From positions 1 to 64,000 of the forward strand of contig CAZDWS010000003.1 in assembly GCA_964509295.1 (NCBI GenBank): DNA of 64,000 nucleotides, read 5' to 3'. A model generated the notes under the pieces. The model was not told the origin of the DNA, did no database searches, and worked only from the letters and a program-made list of their open reading frames with translations. This document shows positions 25,108 to 34,630 of the stretch, in pieces (position 1 is the first letter of the stretch; each line of letters opens with the position of its first letter). This stretch comes from JBGSQR01 sp964509295. GTDB lineage: Bacteria > Desulfobacterota > Desulfuromonadia > Geobacterales > Pseudopelobacteraceae. The translations under genes were made by a program, and so were the position numbers.

Positions 25108-26106
25108 TTATTTCTTGGTCATTTTGCCGTTTAACACTACTTTATTTGCACTTTTCAGCACATCAGCAGGAACAGTCAAACCAAGTTTTTTAGCAACATC
25201 CAGGTTGATCAGCAGATCCACATCGCTGGCTTTGGTCATAAACTGAGTCGGGATCTGTTCCGGCTTTTTGCCTTTCAGGATCTGAATTACAACTTTACCT
25301 GTAGTCCTACCCATTTTGTAATAGTCAAAGCCCCATGCAGCCAGAACCGGGTAGTTTTCTGCAGAGCTTGGGTCAGCCGACATGATAGGTACTTTGGCTT
25401 TCATGGCAACATCGGAGACAGCACTCATGGCAGAGACAACAGTGTTGTCGGTGCTGATATAGAGCGCATCAACACGCCTGATGATAGCCTGGGTAGCCTG
25501 CTTGACTTCTGCAGACTTGGAAACGGTTGTTTCAATGAATTCAATGCCCTTCTCTTTACAGACCTGTTTTACAATACCGGCCAGAACAACAGCGTTTTCT
25601 TCAGAACTGGTGTAAATATGGCCAAGTTTTTTGATCTTCTTGATTTTCATCAGAAGTTCAATCTGCTCTTTAACAGGGGTCATGTCGGAAACGCCAGTGA
25701 CGTTTTTATCGCCTTTTTTCAGGGATGCCACAAGACCTGCCTTGACAGGATCGGTAACAGCAGCAAAAACTATAGGAGTGCTGCCTTTGAGGGTATTCAC
25801 AAGCGCTTGCGCAGTTGGTGTGGCTACACCGACGGCAACAGTGACTTTTTCGGATTTGAATTTATTGGCGATGGAAGCAGCGGCGTTGATGTCTCCATTG
25901 GCATTCTGCACATCATAGGTTGCATTGATTTTAGCTGCGGCAAGTTCGTCCTGCATGCCTTTGACTACAGCGTCAAGGGCAGGGTGAGCTACAATCTTGG
26001 AAACCCCTATCAGTACATTTTTTGGAGCTTCTGCAGCAAAAGCTGCCGAGGCCAGCATCAGTGAAGCCAACAGAAGTGACACAACCAGTCTAAAGCTTTT
26101 TTTCAT
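25108..26106 (-). CDS. ABC transporter substrate-binding protein (ABC_sub_bind, PF04392 type)
   Basis: The protein has 332 residues, starting at the second of two adjacent ATGs; AAGGAGG lies 6 bases before it and only 3 before the first. The signal peptide ends SAAFAAEAP. The mature protein begins NVLIGVSKIVAHPALD and has the TrpX-like features VGVATPTAQALV, PIVFAAVTDPVKAGLV and GFDYYKMGR. It captures a small molecule in the periplasm for the permease and ATPase genes downstream. The family includes tryptophan and tyrosine binders; the substrate here is not determined. Confidence 0.88.
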   Translation of the reverse strand: MKKSFRLVVSLLLASLMLASAAFAAEAPKNVLIGVSKIVAHPALDAVVKGMQDELAAAKINATYDVQNANGDINAAASIANKFKSEKVTVAVGVATPTAQALVNTLKGSTPIVFAAVTDPVKAGLVASLKKGDKNVTGVSDMTPVKEQIELLMKIKKIKKLGHIYTSSEENAVVLAGIVKQVCKEKGIEFIETTVSKSAEVKQATQAIIRRVDALYISTDNTVVSAMSAVSDVAMKAKVPIMSADPSSAENYPVLAAWGFDYYKMGRTTGKVVIQILKGKKPEQIPTQFMTKASDVDLLINLDVAKKLGLTVPADVLKSANKVVLNGKMTKK

Positions 26107-26210
26107 CATACGCCTCCTTAATTCGCCCAGCATTGGAATGTTCGATCATGGTCTAATCAACTGTAGTTTGAAAGCGGAAAATATTATCACCTGGAGCAAG
26201 CTAACGTCAA

Positions 26211-26264
26211 TGCTAATCTGCTGTTTTTTATCATTTGTATATGCATTCAAGGTCAAGATTAGCA
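26211..26264. promoter_or_regulatory. 9-bp inverted repeat in the divergent promoter region
   Basis: TGCTAATCT at 26211-26219 is mirrored by AGATTAGCA at 26256-26264, with 36 bases between. It lies between the divergent ABC binding-protein gene and the gene at 26356. It could be two half-sites of an operator or a weak hairpin; no regulator is encoded nearby. Confidence 0.3.
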
Positions 26265-26355
26265 GTACTTTAGCTTCTGTAAATTTTTTCATTTACGGAT
26301 GCAAGTCTGGTTATGTATAAGTTGTTAAGTTGAATATTTTTATGGAGGAGTTTAT

Positions 26356-27873
26356 ATGCGTATCATCATGATGTCTCTGTTCACCGCCCTGATGTTGATC
26401 TGTTCTCCGCATGTTTCCACTGCCGCTGCCGTGAAAACATATGTTGCTGAATTCAATGTTGTGGGAGCTCCCAATAAAGATGAGCTCAAATCCACATTGC
26501 AGAGTTTATTGACCTCCCGCCTGAATCTGAACCGAATCAGGCTTGTGGATAAGCCTGAAAAAGCAGAACTGCAATTGTTCGGGAATTATGCCGTTTTCGG
26601 CAAAGTTTTCAGTATCGATGTGCTTATAAAAAATTCACTGACGGATTCCATGACAAAAGTATTTGAGCAGGGGGCCAGTCAGGATGACCTGATTCCTGCT
26701 TTCAGCCGTCTGGCAGAGAAACTGGACAGGGAAATCGCAATTGCTCTGCCTGTAACTGCTCCGGTAGTTTCTGTCAAACCTGTCACTCCTGTGCCTGTTG
26801 CGGCAACTATTACAGCTCCGGTAGTTATGCCAAAGATTGATGCGCCTCCTGCCAAGGCAGAAGAAAACTATGTTGTGAAATCCGAAACGCCAAATCAAAA
26901 TACGCCCGGATTCTGGTCCAGCGACCCGCTGACCGGAGTTCATACCGCCATAGCTTTGGGGCGTACACTGCCGACCGGTGAACGGGAAATTTTTATTGCA
27001 GGCGCCAATACCATCCGCTATTTCAAAAAAGGTTCGGAATTAAGACAGGTCGCTGAAATCAGTATACCGGTTTATGCCAAGGTACTTACTATCGACACAG
27101 CAGATCTGGACCGTGACGGCATACCGGAGCTTTATGTTTCAATTATTGATCGCAAAAGTGTCAGTTCAAAGATATACAAACCATCTGATGTCGGCATGGA
27201 GTTGATTGCTGATAATCAGCCGTGGCTTTACCGAGGAATCGGTAATGATTATAAAGCTCGTACAATATTCGCCCAGTCTGTCAGCAGCAAAGGAGAGTAT
27301 GCTTCTGAAATTTTTGAGTTGACTAAGAGTGGTCAGCGGTTTGAAACAACAAAAACCAGAACACTGCCGAAACATGGCAATATCTTTAATTTTACCCGTT
27401 TCAGTGACACTAAAGGAGTTGAAAAAATTGCCGTATTGGATGAGGACGGCTATATAATTTTATATTCTGTCAATGGCAATGAATTATGGAAAAGCAGTGA
27501 CAAATTTGGTGGTTCTGAAACCTATTTTAATTATGAGTCTGTAGCGCAACTGAGAAACAAAGGAGTCACTTCTCGCTGGAACTTCCTTGAGCAACGCATA
27601 GTTGCTCTACCGGACGGAACCCTGATTGTACCGCGTAACGATGGAACATTCAGTATCGGTAACAACCGATCTTACAATAAACATTTAATCTTTGGACTGC
27701 AGTGGAGTGGGGCTCTTTTGAAAGAATCCTGGCACACTAGAGTAACACCAAGTTACCTTGCTGATTATGCCTATGATTCCGCTACGCAAGAGTTTTTGCT
27801 GCTGGAAGTAATTCAGAAAGTCGGATTATTCAATACTGGAAAAACAATTATTTCGATTAATAAGATGCAGTAA
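26356..27873 (+). CDS. secreted protein with VCBS/FG-GAP-like repeats, unknown function
   Basis: The protein has 505 residues with a signal peptide ending STAAAV. Residues about 25-135 form a compact domain that may resemble LptE/CsgG-like assembly domains (AEFNVVGAPNKDELKSTLQSLLTSRL). A Pro/Val-rich linker (about 140-175) follows, then a beta-propeller-like part with DTADLDRDGIPELYVSI, a calcium-binding FG-GAP/VCBS signature. This layout points to a periplasmic or outer-membrane-associated scaffold. GGAGGAG precedes the ATG. It stands alone between the ABC operon and the metal-efflux operon. Confidence 0.65.
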   Translation: MRIIMMSLFTALMLICSPHVSTAAAVKTYVAEFNVVGAPNKDELKSTLQSLLTSRLNLNRIRLVDKPEKAELQLFGNYAVFGKVFSIDVLIKNSLTDSMTKVFEQGASQDDLIPAFSRLAEKLDREIAIALPVTAPVVSVKPVTPVPVAATITAPVVMPKIDAPPAKAEENYVVKSETPNQNTPGFWSSDPLTGVHTAIALGRTLPTGEREIFIAGANTIRYFKKGSELRQVAEISIPVYAKVLTIDTADLDRDGIPELYVSIIDRKSVSSKIYKPSDVGMELIADNQPWLYRGIGNDYKARTIFAQSVSSKGEYASEIFELTKSGQRFETTKTRTLPKHGNIFNFTRFSDTKGVEKIAVLDEDGYIILYSVNGNELWKSSDKFGGSETYFNYESVAQLRNKGVTSRWNFLEQRIVALPDGTLIVPRNDGTFSIGNNRSYNKHLIFGLQWSGALLKESWHTRVTPSYLADYAYDSATQEFLLLEVIQKVGLFNTGKTIISINKMQ

Positions 27874-27887
27874 AGTATATATATTAC

Positions 27888-27929
27888 GATTTGTCTTTCG
27901 TGTAACCTGCGTTGCCCGAAAGACAAATC
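27888..27929. terminator. long perfect hairpin downstream of the gene at 26356
   Basis: A 13-bp perfect inverted repeat (27888-27900 with 27917-27929) with a 16-base spacer lies 15 bases after the stop codon. There is no T-run on the plus strand, so termination is uncertain; mRNA 3'-end protection or a protein site are alternatives. Confidence 0.4.
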
Positions 27930-28003
27930 TAATAAGGTGTAGTGAGGCTATTTACACTGTATTTGCTATGCAACGCCCAGTTTATGTTTATAAAAAATGT
28001 TTC

Positions 28004-28032
28004 TTGACAAATTTACACAAATTGAATGATAT
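28004..28032 (+). promoter_or_regulatory. sigma-70-type promoter of the metal-efflux operon
   Basis: TTGACA at 28004-28009, 17 bases, then TGATAT at 28027-28032. The predicted start of transcription is near 28039, only a few bases before the ATG at 28046, so the first message would be nearly leaderless. Confidence 0.5.
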
Positions 28033-28045
28033 TAAAAACACTATT

Positions 28046-28399
28046 ATGATTAACTTAAAATCTATAAAATTTCTTTGCTGGATTATACTTGTGGCAATGA
28101 TGACCATTACTTTTAATGGTGTATATGAAAATGCCTATGCCATGCAAAACCATGCAACAGTAACAAGTGATCAAATATCGAATCACGAAATTTCTGCATC
28201 TAACCAGTGCCCTTGTGTCCCGCAAAATCAAGACAACAATTATCATGGCTGCGATTGCGCATGCCATGCCCCGTTGGCTGTTAATCTACTTCAGCTTGGC
28301 TTAAATTTATTCTCAATTGATCTGAGCATATCTGATCCCTTCAAGTTCTTACCCGAAGTCTATTTCTCCAAGTTTATCCCCCCTCAAATACAAGCCTAA
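28046..28399 (+). CDS. small exported Cys/His-rich protein at head of metal-efflux operon
   Basis: The protein has 117 residues from the ATG at 28046. The frame is open 26 codons further upstream, but that part overlaps the likely promoter and does not look like a signal peptide. An N-terminal hydrophobic segment (about 8-30) ends with AYA. The mature part holds a Cys/His cluster, CPC then HGCDCACH, that suggests metal binding, and the end reads FSKFIPPQ. Similar small proteins precede Czc/Cus genes in related bacteria. No ribosome site is seen. It probably senses or buffers metal in the periplasm. Confidence 0.55.
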   Translation: MINLKSIKFLCWIILVAMMTITFNGVYENAYAMQNHATVTSDQISNHEISASNQCPCVPQNQDNNYHGCDCACHAPLAVNLLQLGLNLFSIDLSISDPFKFLPEVYFSKFIPPQIQA

Positions 28400-28519
28400 A
28401 CGCCACGACTGGAGTAGTACGTCCTGATACGGGACAAATGTATCTACTCTCCTGATTGTAGTACGATCAAAACCATCTATACTTCTTCAAACTAAGTTAA
28501 AAATAAGGAGGTTTTCCCT

Positions 28520-29818
28520 TTGAGATCAACTGTATTTGCGCGAGGAGCATTGCTCCTGGTGCCAGGAATCGTGTGTATTTTATCGTCAAACCCACTGCGG
28601 GCAGAAGAACAGGTGTTGCCGTTGCCTCAGGTAATTGAGTATTCGCTGCGGAATAATGGCGACCTCAACGCGTTTCGTGAGGAGAAAGGTGTCCGTGAGG
28701 CCGGCAAGGTCAAGGCGGGACTCCTGCCCAACCCGACCCTCGAATTGGAAGGCGGTACCGGCGCTCTAACCGGCAGCAGCAACGAGAACAATTTTTCTGT
28801 CGGGATATCGCAGGAATTTTTTCTGCCGGGAAAACGGACTAAACGTTTGACAGTTGCTGAGCGTGAACTGGAAATGTACCGCTGGCAATTGTCGGATCGG
28901 GAGAGGCGGCTGAAAGAGGACGTCAAGTCAGCCTTTTATGATGTCATTCTGGCCGAACAGCGTATAGCACTGGCTGACCGCTCTATCTTGCTAAACCGTC
29001 AACTGCTCGATGTAACCAAAGAGCGTTTGGCGGCTGGTGATATTCCGGAACTGGAGATGAATCTGGTCAAGGTTGAGCTGGCAAGGAGTGAAGGCGCCAG
29101 AATCGACGTTGCAAAGGCGCTGAATCAGAATCAGTCGAAGCTCTTGGCGCTGATGGGGCTTCCTGCCGGAAAACAGTCCCCGCTGTCCGGAAAACTTGAT
29201 ACAGAAATAAATCTGACAAAAACAGTGGCAGAGTTGAAACAGCTTGCGAATAGCCAGCGCCCTGATCTAAAGGAACTGGAGGCTGAAAAAGGCAGGGGTG
29301 ATGCGGATATTTCGCTTGCTCAGGCGGAGAGAATTCCCAACCTCACGGCAGGTCTGGCATTAAAACGAGATACTACCGCCAGTGATGTCGGCGGGGTAGA
29401 GGGCAGGGAGACAAACTATACCATTGGTTTGAAGCTGTCCATTCCCATCCCTCTGTTTGACAGGAATCAGGCCGGTGTTCAGGAAGCCAGAGCCAAGCGA
29501 AGCAGCACTGAATACCGCTTGACGGCTATCGTTAGAAACATTGAGCGAGAGGTCGAAACGGCCTACGCAAGTTTTGTGAATGCCGATAAGGTCTTTTCAT
29601 TATACCGGTCAAACATCATTCCCCAGCTTGAAGAAAACCTGAAACTGACTCAGGAGGCCTATCGCCTGGGAGAGGTCGGTGTTCTTGCCGTCATCCAGGA
29701 ACAGAAGAAATTTTTTGAGGTCAACGATGGCTATCTGACGGCCCTGCACGAACGGCAGTCGACATTTATAAAACTTGAATCAGCAGTGGCATCAGAACTT
29801 AGCGGAGGTGTGCAGTGA
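28520..29818 (+). CDS. czcC: outer-membrane efflux protein, CzcC/TolC family
   Basis: This 432-residue protein forms the outer-membrane channel of the tripartite metal pump. The signal peptide ends PLRAEE. The TolC-type double repeat is seen in YSLRNNGDLNAFREEKG and in the second half TNYTIGLKLSIPIPLFDRNQ. The start is TTG with AGGAGG 7-8 bases before it. Its stop overlaps the GTG of the next gene (czcB), which shows a coupled operon. The metal is inferred from the pump protein (see 31174). Confidence 0.9.
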   Translation: MRSTVFARGALLLVPGIVCILSSNPLRAEEQVLPLPQVIEYSLRNNGDLNAFREEKGVREAGKVKAGLLPNPTLELEGGTGALTGSSNENNFSVGISQEFFLPGKRTKRLTVAERELEMYRWQLSDRERRLKEDVKSAFYDVILAEQRIALADRSILLNRQLLDVTKERLAAGDIPELEMNLVKVELARSEGARIDVAKALNQNQSKLLALMGLPAGKQSPLSGKLDTEINLTKTVAELKQLANSQRPDLKELEAEKGRGDADISLAQAERIPNLTAGLALKRDTTASDVGGVEGRETNYTIGLKLSIPIPLFDRNQAGVQEARAKRSSTEYRLTAIVRNIEREVETAYASFVNADKVFSLYRSNIIPQLEENLKLTQEAYRLGEVGVLAVIQEQKKFFEVNDGYLTALHERQSTFIKLESAVASELSGGVQ

Positions 29819-31074
29819 GTAAAAAAACAATCATAATTGGAACTATTTTGGCCCTGGCTTTGTCGGGCGGCTTTATCTATCGTTTCACCCACCTTACCAG
29901 CGGTGGCAGTAAAACTTCCGAAAAGAAGGAAGAAGGTCACAAGGAAGAAAAAAGCGAAAAAGCCGGTAAACATGATGAGGAAAATGAGAAAAAGGAAGGG
30001 GCGGGCGAACACAAGGAGGCGGGTAACGTTAAAATGACCGCCGAGGTTCAGAAACAGCATGGTGTTGTTGTTGCTACGGCAAACAAACAGCGACTGGCTG
30101 GTGCGATTAACGCTACGGGCAAGGTTGAGGCCAATGCCGACCGCATCGCCCATGTTTCACCACGCATCAACGGCAAAATAGTAGCAATCAAGGCGTCTCT
30201 GGGTGATAGCGTTGCCTCCGGTCAAACGCTTGTGACTTTGGATAGTGTCGAGTTGGGCGAAGCCCTCAATCGCTACCACCAGTCAAAGACAAAGCTGGCT
30301 CTGGCCCAGTCCAACATGGATCGAATCAAAGTCCTGGTGGACAAGAAAATCGCCGCCCGCAAAGACATCTTTCAGGCTGAAACCGACTACAAAACTGCGC
30401 AGACCGAACAGCACACCGACGAAGAACGTCTGTCTATGTACGGTGTCTCAACAGCGGACCTGAAAGGCGAAGGCCATAAGAAGCCTCTGCTGCCGGTCCG
30501 CTCACCCATTGGCGGCATCATTACCGAGAAACACGCCATTGTTGGCGAACTGGCTGATCCATCCAAAAGCCTCTATACAGTAGCTGACCTCTCTTCTGTC
30601 TGGGTACTGGTAGACATCAACGAAAAAGATATTTCAAAGGTCCGTAAGGGGCAGGCAGCAATTGTAACTGTTGCTGCTTTTTCCGACCTGAAGCTGAAGG
30701 GGCGCATCACCTATATTGCCGACATGGTCAACGAGGCTACTCGCACGGTTAAGGCGCGAATTGAAGTTGCCAATCCAGGACGCAAGCTCAAGCCGGAGAT
30801 GTTTGCCACGGTCGAGCTGGCGTTACCGAGTGATACACCGGCGGTGCTTGCGGTTTCCGAAGATGCTTTGCAGTCACTGGAAGGGAAAAAAGTGCTCTTC
30901 GTTACCGAAAACGGCACCGAGTTTGAGCCTAGAAAAGTAGAACTTGGTCGAACATCAGGCGGCATGGCTGAGGTGCTCTCCGGATTGAAGGAGGGTGAAC
31001 GCTATGCAATCAAAGGCTCGTTCCTGCTCAAATCTGAGATGCAAAAAGGCGAACTGGGTGAACATGGCCACTGA
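29815..31074 (+). CDS. czcB: RND efflux adaptor (membrane fusion protein), CzcB type
   Basis: This 419-residue periplasmic adaptor links the inner-membrane pump to the outer-membrane channel. An N-terminal anchor helix (about 4-24) is followed by a His/Glu/Lys-rich stretch at about 35-70 that may bind metal. The lipoyl half-motifs surround a helical hairpin (GKIVAIKASLGDSVASGQ and SPIGGIITEKHAIVGELADP), followed by a beta-barrel domain. It starts at GTG, with GGAGG upstream, and overlaps the czcC stop. Confidence 0.9.
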   Translation: MSKKTIIIGTILALALSGGFIYRFTHLTSGGSKTSEKKEEGHKEEKSEKAGKHDEENEKKEGAGEHKEAGNVKMTAEVQKQHGVVVATANKQRLAGAINATGKVEANADRIAHVSPRINGKIVAIKASLGDSVASGQTLVTLDSVELGEALNRYHQSKTKLALAQSNMDRIKVLVDKKIAARKDIFQAETDYKTAQTEQHTDEERLSMYGVSTADLKGEGHKKPLLPVRSPIGGIITEKHAIVGELADPSKSLYTVADLSSVWVLVDINEKDISKVRKGQAAIVTVAAFSDLKLKGRITYIADMVNEATRTVKARIEVANPGRKLKPEMFATVELALPSDTPAVLAVSEDALQSLEGKKVLFVTENGTEFEPRKVELGRTSGGMAEVLSGLKEGERYAIKGSFLLKSEMQKGELGEHGH

Positions 31075-31173
31075 TAGAGAAACGTAGCTTTTTCGATATT
31101 TTTGTTTTGCTTTTGCGAAAAAATAACGTTTTCGATACTGCCTTCTTAATAAATGAACCAATGAGGTAAAAAT

Positions 31174-34100
31174 ATGCTTGATAAAATATTACAGTTTGCG
31201 CTCCAGCAACGACTGTTGATCATTTTGGCGACCGTCATACTGATCGGCTCGGGCCTGTGGGCGATGAAAAAACTGCCGGTGGATGCCTTTCCGGACGTAA
31301 CCAACGTCCAGGTGCAGATCCTTACCCAGGCCGGGGGTATGGCACCAACCGAGGTGGAAAAGCTTGTAACCTTTCCCATTGAGACCGCCATGGGTGGACT
31401 TCCCCGCCTGCAAGAGATGCGCTCTCTTTCCAGGGTCGGCCTGTCAGTGGTTACGATTGCCTTTGAAGATGGTGTTGACATCTACTTCGCCAGACAGCAG
31501 GTTTTTGAAAGACTTCAACAGGCCCGCGACCGTCTGCCCAAAGGGATCGAACCGCAGATGGGACCGGTAACAACAGGTCTGGGTGAAATCTACCAGTACA
31601 TCCTGACTTCCGACACGCTTGACGCCCGCGAACTGCGCTCCATCCAGGACTGGCTTATCCGTCCGATCCTGCGTACCATCCCTGGCGTGACGGATGTCAA
31701 TTCCTTCGGCGGCCATGTAAAGCAATACCAGGTATTGCTTGATCCAGGCAAATTGAAGAGCCTGAATCTGACTATTCGTGATGTCATGGAAGCTGTGGAA
31801 AAAAACAATGCCACTGTTGGTGCCGGCTACATCGAGCATCGCGAAGAACAGTACATGGTTCGCGGTATTGGCCTGGCACGTGGCGTTGACGATCTGAAGG
31901 ATATCGTAGTTAAAAGCACCGGCGGCACTCCGATTCATCTGCATGACGTGGGTGAGGTGGCTATCGGTAATGAGCCACGCCAGGGCGTCACCACCTATGA
32001 CGGCAAGGGTGAGACTGTAGCCGGTATTGTCATGATGCTGAAAGGTGCATCAAGTCGTGAGGTCGTAGACGGCGTCACTAACAAGATCAAGACAATTGAA
32101 AAGGCCCTGCCAGAAGGGGTCAAGTTGACACCTTACTATGACCGCACCGACCTGGTCTGGAAGACCATCCGAACTGTCAGCACCAACCTGATCGAGGGTG
32201 GGCTGCTGGTTATCGGTGTCCTTCTCTACTTTCTGGGTAATATACGAGGGGCGCTCATTGTCGCTATCGTCATTCCACTTTCCACACTCTTTTCATTTCT
32301 CGGCATGCACTGGTTGGCACTTTCCGCCAACCTGATGACCCTGGGTGCAATAGACTTCGGCATGATAGTGGATGGCAGCGTGGTCATGGTGGAAAACACC
32401 GTCCGCCACCTGTCCGAACGCAAGGAGGGGGAAAGCACACGTCATATCATCTATACCTCAGCTATGGAGGTGGCCCGTCCGATCCTCTTCGGCGTACTGA
32501 TCATCATCATTGTTCATCTCCCTATCATCACCTTGACAGACATAGAAGGGAAGATGTTTTCACCGATGGCCTTCACAGTCGGGTTTGCATTAATGGGGTC
32601 GCTGATCCTGACCATGACCCTGATACCGACTCTTTGTTCGTTCCTGCTCAAGGGTAAAATAGTAGAAAAAGATCCCCGGTTGCTGGTCAAAATTCGAGAA
32701 TCTTATTTGCCGCTGCTAAAGCAGAGTCTGTTAAATCCTAAAAAAACTCTGGCCATAACCGGTGCAGCTCTGGGTGTATCACTGCTGTTGGTTCCTTTCT
32801 TAGGAACAGAGTTCCTGCCCTCTCTTGACGAGGGGAGCATGACGGTACAATCTTTCCGCCTACCGTCGGTCTCGGTAACAGAAACGGTTAAAACCTCCGC
32901 CGCTGTGGAAAAGGTAATCAAGTCGTTCCCGGAAGTTGTGAGTGTCGTTTCTAGGGCTGGCCGGGCCGAGATCGCCTCGGATCCGATGGGAATCGATATT
33001 TCCGATATTTTTGTCAGCCTCAAACCACGTGGTGAATGGACAACAGCAAAAACCAAAGATGAGCTGGTAGACAAAATGCGGGAACGGCTGGAAAACATCC
33101 CCGGCATGACATTTTCCTTCAGTCAACCGATTGCCCTTCGGGTAGATGAACTGATCTCAGGGGTCAAATCCCAGATTGCCATCAAACTGTATGGTGAAGA
33201 TATGGAGGTTCTCAAAGCCAAGGCCAGTGAGATTGCCGAGTTGGTCAAAAAGGTAGATGGTGCAGCCGATGTGCAGGTGGAAAAAGTTTCCGGTCTGGCT
33301 TACCTGCAGGTGGAAATAGATCGGGCCGCCATCGCCCGTTACGGCATCAACGTAGCCGAAATCAACGAGGTACTGGAACTGGCCTCGGGCGGCAAGACGG
33401 TCTCGGAACTGTTCGAGGGGCAGAAACGTTTTGCCGTGGCGCTGCGCTTTCCTTCAACTCTTTCGGATAATCCGGAGAAGTTCGGAGAATTGCTCATCTC
33501 GGCACCTAACGGAGCACGCATCCCACTCAAACAACTGGCACGGATCAAAACCGAGGAGGGACCGGCTCAAATATCCAGAGAAAACGGTTCGCGTCGGATA
33601 GTAGTGGAGTGCAATGTTACCGGCAGGGATATCGGCAGTTTTGTGGCCTCTGCCCAGAAGGTTCTGGATACCGGGGTCAAGTTGCCACCCGGTTACTATA
33701 TTGATTGGGGGGGGCAGTTCGAAAACCAGCAGCGGGCTATGGCTCGGATGGCAATAATTCTTCCGGTCTGCCTGGCACTCATATTCATCCTGCTCTTTTT
33801 TACTTTTGGTTCAGTTGGGCAGTCATTTCTCATTATGCTCAATGTTCCCTTTGCGCTGATTGGCGGGATTGTTGCCCTGTTCCTGCGCGGCATGCCGCTA
33901 TCGGTAACAGCGGCAATCGGTTTCATTGCTCTGTTCGGAGTAGCTGTATTGAACGGTATCGTGCTGGTTTCATACTTTAACAAGCTGCGAGACGAAGGTC
34001 TTGACCTTGACGAAGCGATACTAAAAGGAGCTGTGGTACGACTGCGTCCTGTTCTTATGACCGCCATGGTAGCTATGCTGGGATTCATCCCCATGGCTCT

Positions 34101-34263
34101 TTCACAAGGAGTCGGTGCTGAGATGCAGCGTTCTCGTGCAACAGTAATTATCGGAGGATTGGTCACCTCAACTTTGTTAACCCTTGTGGTCCTTCCGACT
34201 CTTTACCGCTGGTGGGAGCGAAGAGCGGAACAGAAACTCAATAAAAAGGAGATTGCCCAATGA
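31174..34263 (+). CDS. czcA: heavy-metal RND pump, CzcA family
   Basis: This is a 1029-residue inner-membrane proton antiporter. It has the RND layout of twelve membrane helices and two large periplasmic domains. Helix 4 reads DFGMIVDGSVVMVEN, which keeps the two Asp and one Glu of the CzcA proton relay and differs from the CusA pattern, so divalent ions (Co, Zn, Cd or Ni) are more likely than Cu or Ag. The end overlaps the next gene by 4 bases. About 100 bases without a gene lie before it; no terminator is evident there. Confidence 0.92.
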   Translation: MLDKILQFALQQRLLIILATVILIGSGLWAMKKLPVDAFPDVTNVQVQILTQAGGMAPTEVEKLVTFPIETAMGGLPRLQEMRSLSRVGLSVVTIAFEDGVDIYFARQQVFERLQQARDRLPKGIEPQMGPVTTGLGEIYQYILTSDTLDARELRSIQDWLIRPILRTIPGVTDVNSFGGHVKQYQVLLDPGKLKSLNLTIRDVMEAVEKNNATVGAGYIEHREEQYMVRGIGLARGVDDLKDIVVKSTGGTPIHLHDVGEVAIGNEPRQGVTTYDGKGETVAGIVMMLKGASSREVVDGVTNKIKTIEKALPEGVKLTPYYDRTDLVWKTIRTVSTNLIEGGLLVIGVLLYFLGNIRGALIVAIVIPLSTLFSFLGMHWLALSANLMTLGAIDFGMIVDGSVVMVENTVRHLSERKEGESTRHIIYTSAMEVARPILFGVLIIIIVHLPIITLTDIEGKMFSPMAFTVGFALMGSLILTMTLIPTLCSFLLKGKIVEKDPRLLVKIRESYLPLLKQSLLNPKKTLAITGAALGVSLLLVPFLGTEFLPSLDEGSMTVQSFRLPSVSVTETVKTSAAVEKVIKSFPEVVSVVSRAGRAEIASDPMGIDISDIFVSLKPRGEWTTAKTKDELVDKMRERLENIPGMTFSFSQPIALRVDELISGVKSQIAIKLYGEDMEVLKAKASEIAELVKKVDGAADVQVEKVSGLAYLQVEIDRAAIARYGINVAEINEVLELASGGKTVSELFEGQKRFAVALRFPSTLSDNPEKFGELLISAPNGARIPLKQLARIKTEEGPAQISRENGSRRIVVECNVTGRDIGSFVASAQKVLDTGVKLPPGYYIDWGGQFENQQRAMARMAIILPVCLALIFILLFFTFGSVGQSFLIMLNVPFALIGGIVALFLRGMPLSVTAAIGFIALFGVAVLNGIVLVSYFNKLRDEGLDLDEAILKGAVVRLRPVLMTAMVAMLGFIPMALSQGVGAEMQRSRATVIIGGLVTSTLLTLVVLPTLYRWWERRAEQKLNKKEIAQ

Positions 34264-34598
34264 AACAGATAATCGCCTACATCAAACCTGCTGTGCTTGA
34301 GCGAGTGACTGAAGCGCTCAGACATATTGATGGCCTGACTGGCATGAGTGTTACAGAGAGCAGCGGCTTTGGTCGCGGTAAGGGTGCATCTCGCCCAAGC
34401 CCGGACAGCCAGATCACGTATTTCAGAAAAAATGTTCGTGTAGAAGTCATGGTATCTGATGCAGTTGTCTGGGAAGTGGTGGATGCCATCCGTCAGCAGG
34501 CCTGGGCTGGTGAAAAGGGAGAGGGGAAAATATATGTCCTCGATATTGTCGAAGCCGTGAGGATTAGAACCAATGAGCGTGGTGAAGAAGCAATTTAA
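34260..34598 (+). CDS. PII-like signalling protein of the metal-efflux operon
   Basis: The protein has 112 residues and a clear PII fold: MKQIIAYIKP at the start and GKIYVLDIVEAVRIRT at the end, which are nucleotide-binding segments. The T-loop is changed. Canonical PII has RQKGHAELYRG with Tyr51 as the uridylylation site, but here the loop is GRGKGASRPSPDSQITYF and Tyr51 is missing. It is therefore unlikely to be a normal GlnB/GlnK. ATG overlaps the czcA stop. PII-like proteins of this sort are known beside metal RND genes; a role as a sensor that tunes the pump is inferred. Confidence 0.85.
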   Translation: MKQIIAYIKPAVLERVTEALRHIDGLTGMSVTESSGFGRGKGASRPSPDSQITYFRKNVRVEVMVSDAVVWEVVDAIRQQAWAGEKGEGKIYVLDIVEAVRIRTNERGEEAI

Positions 34599-34630
34599 CG
34601 CCCTCTACTTAAAATGAAATGGAGAAGACC

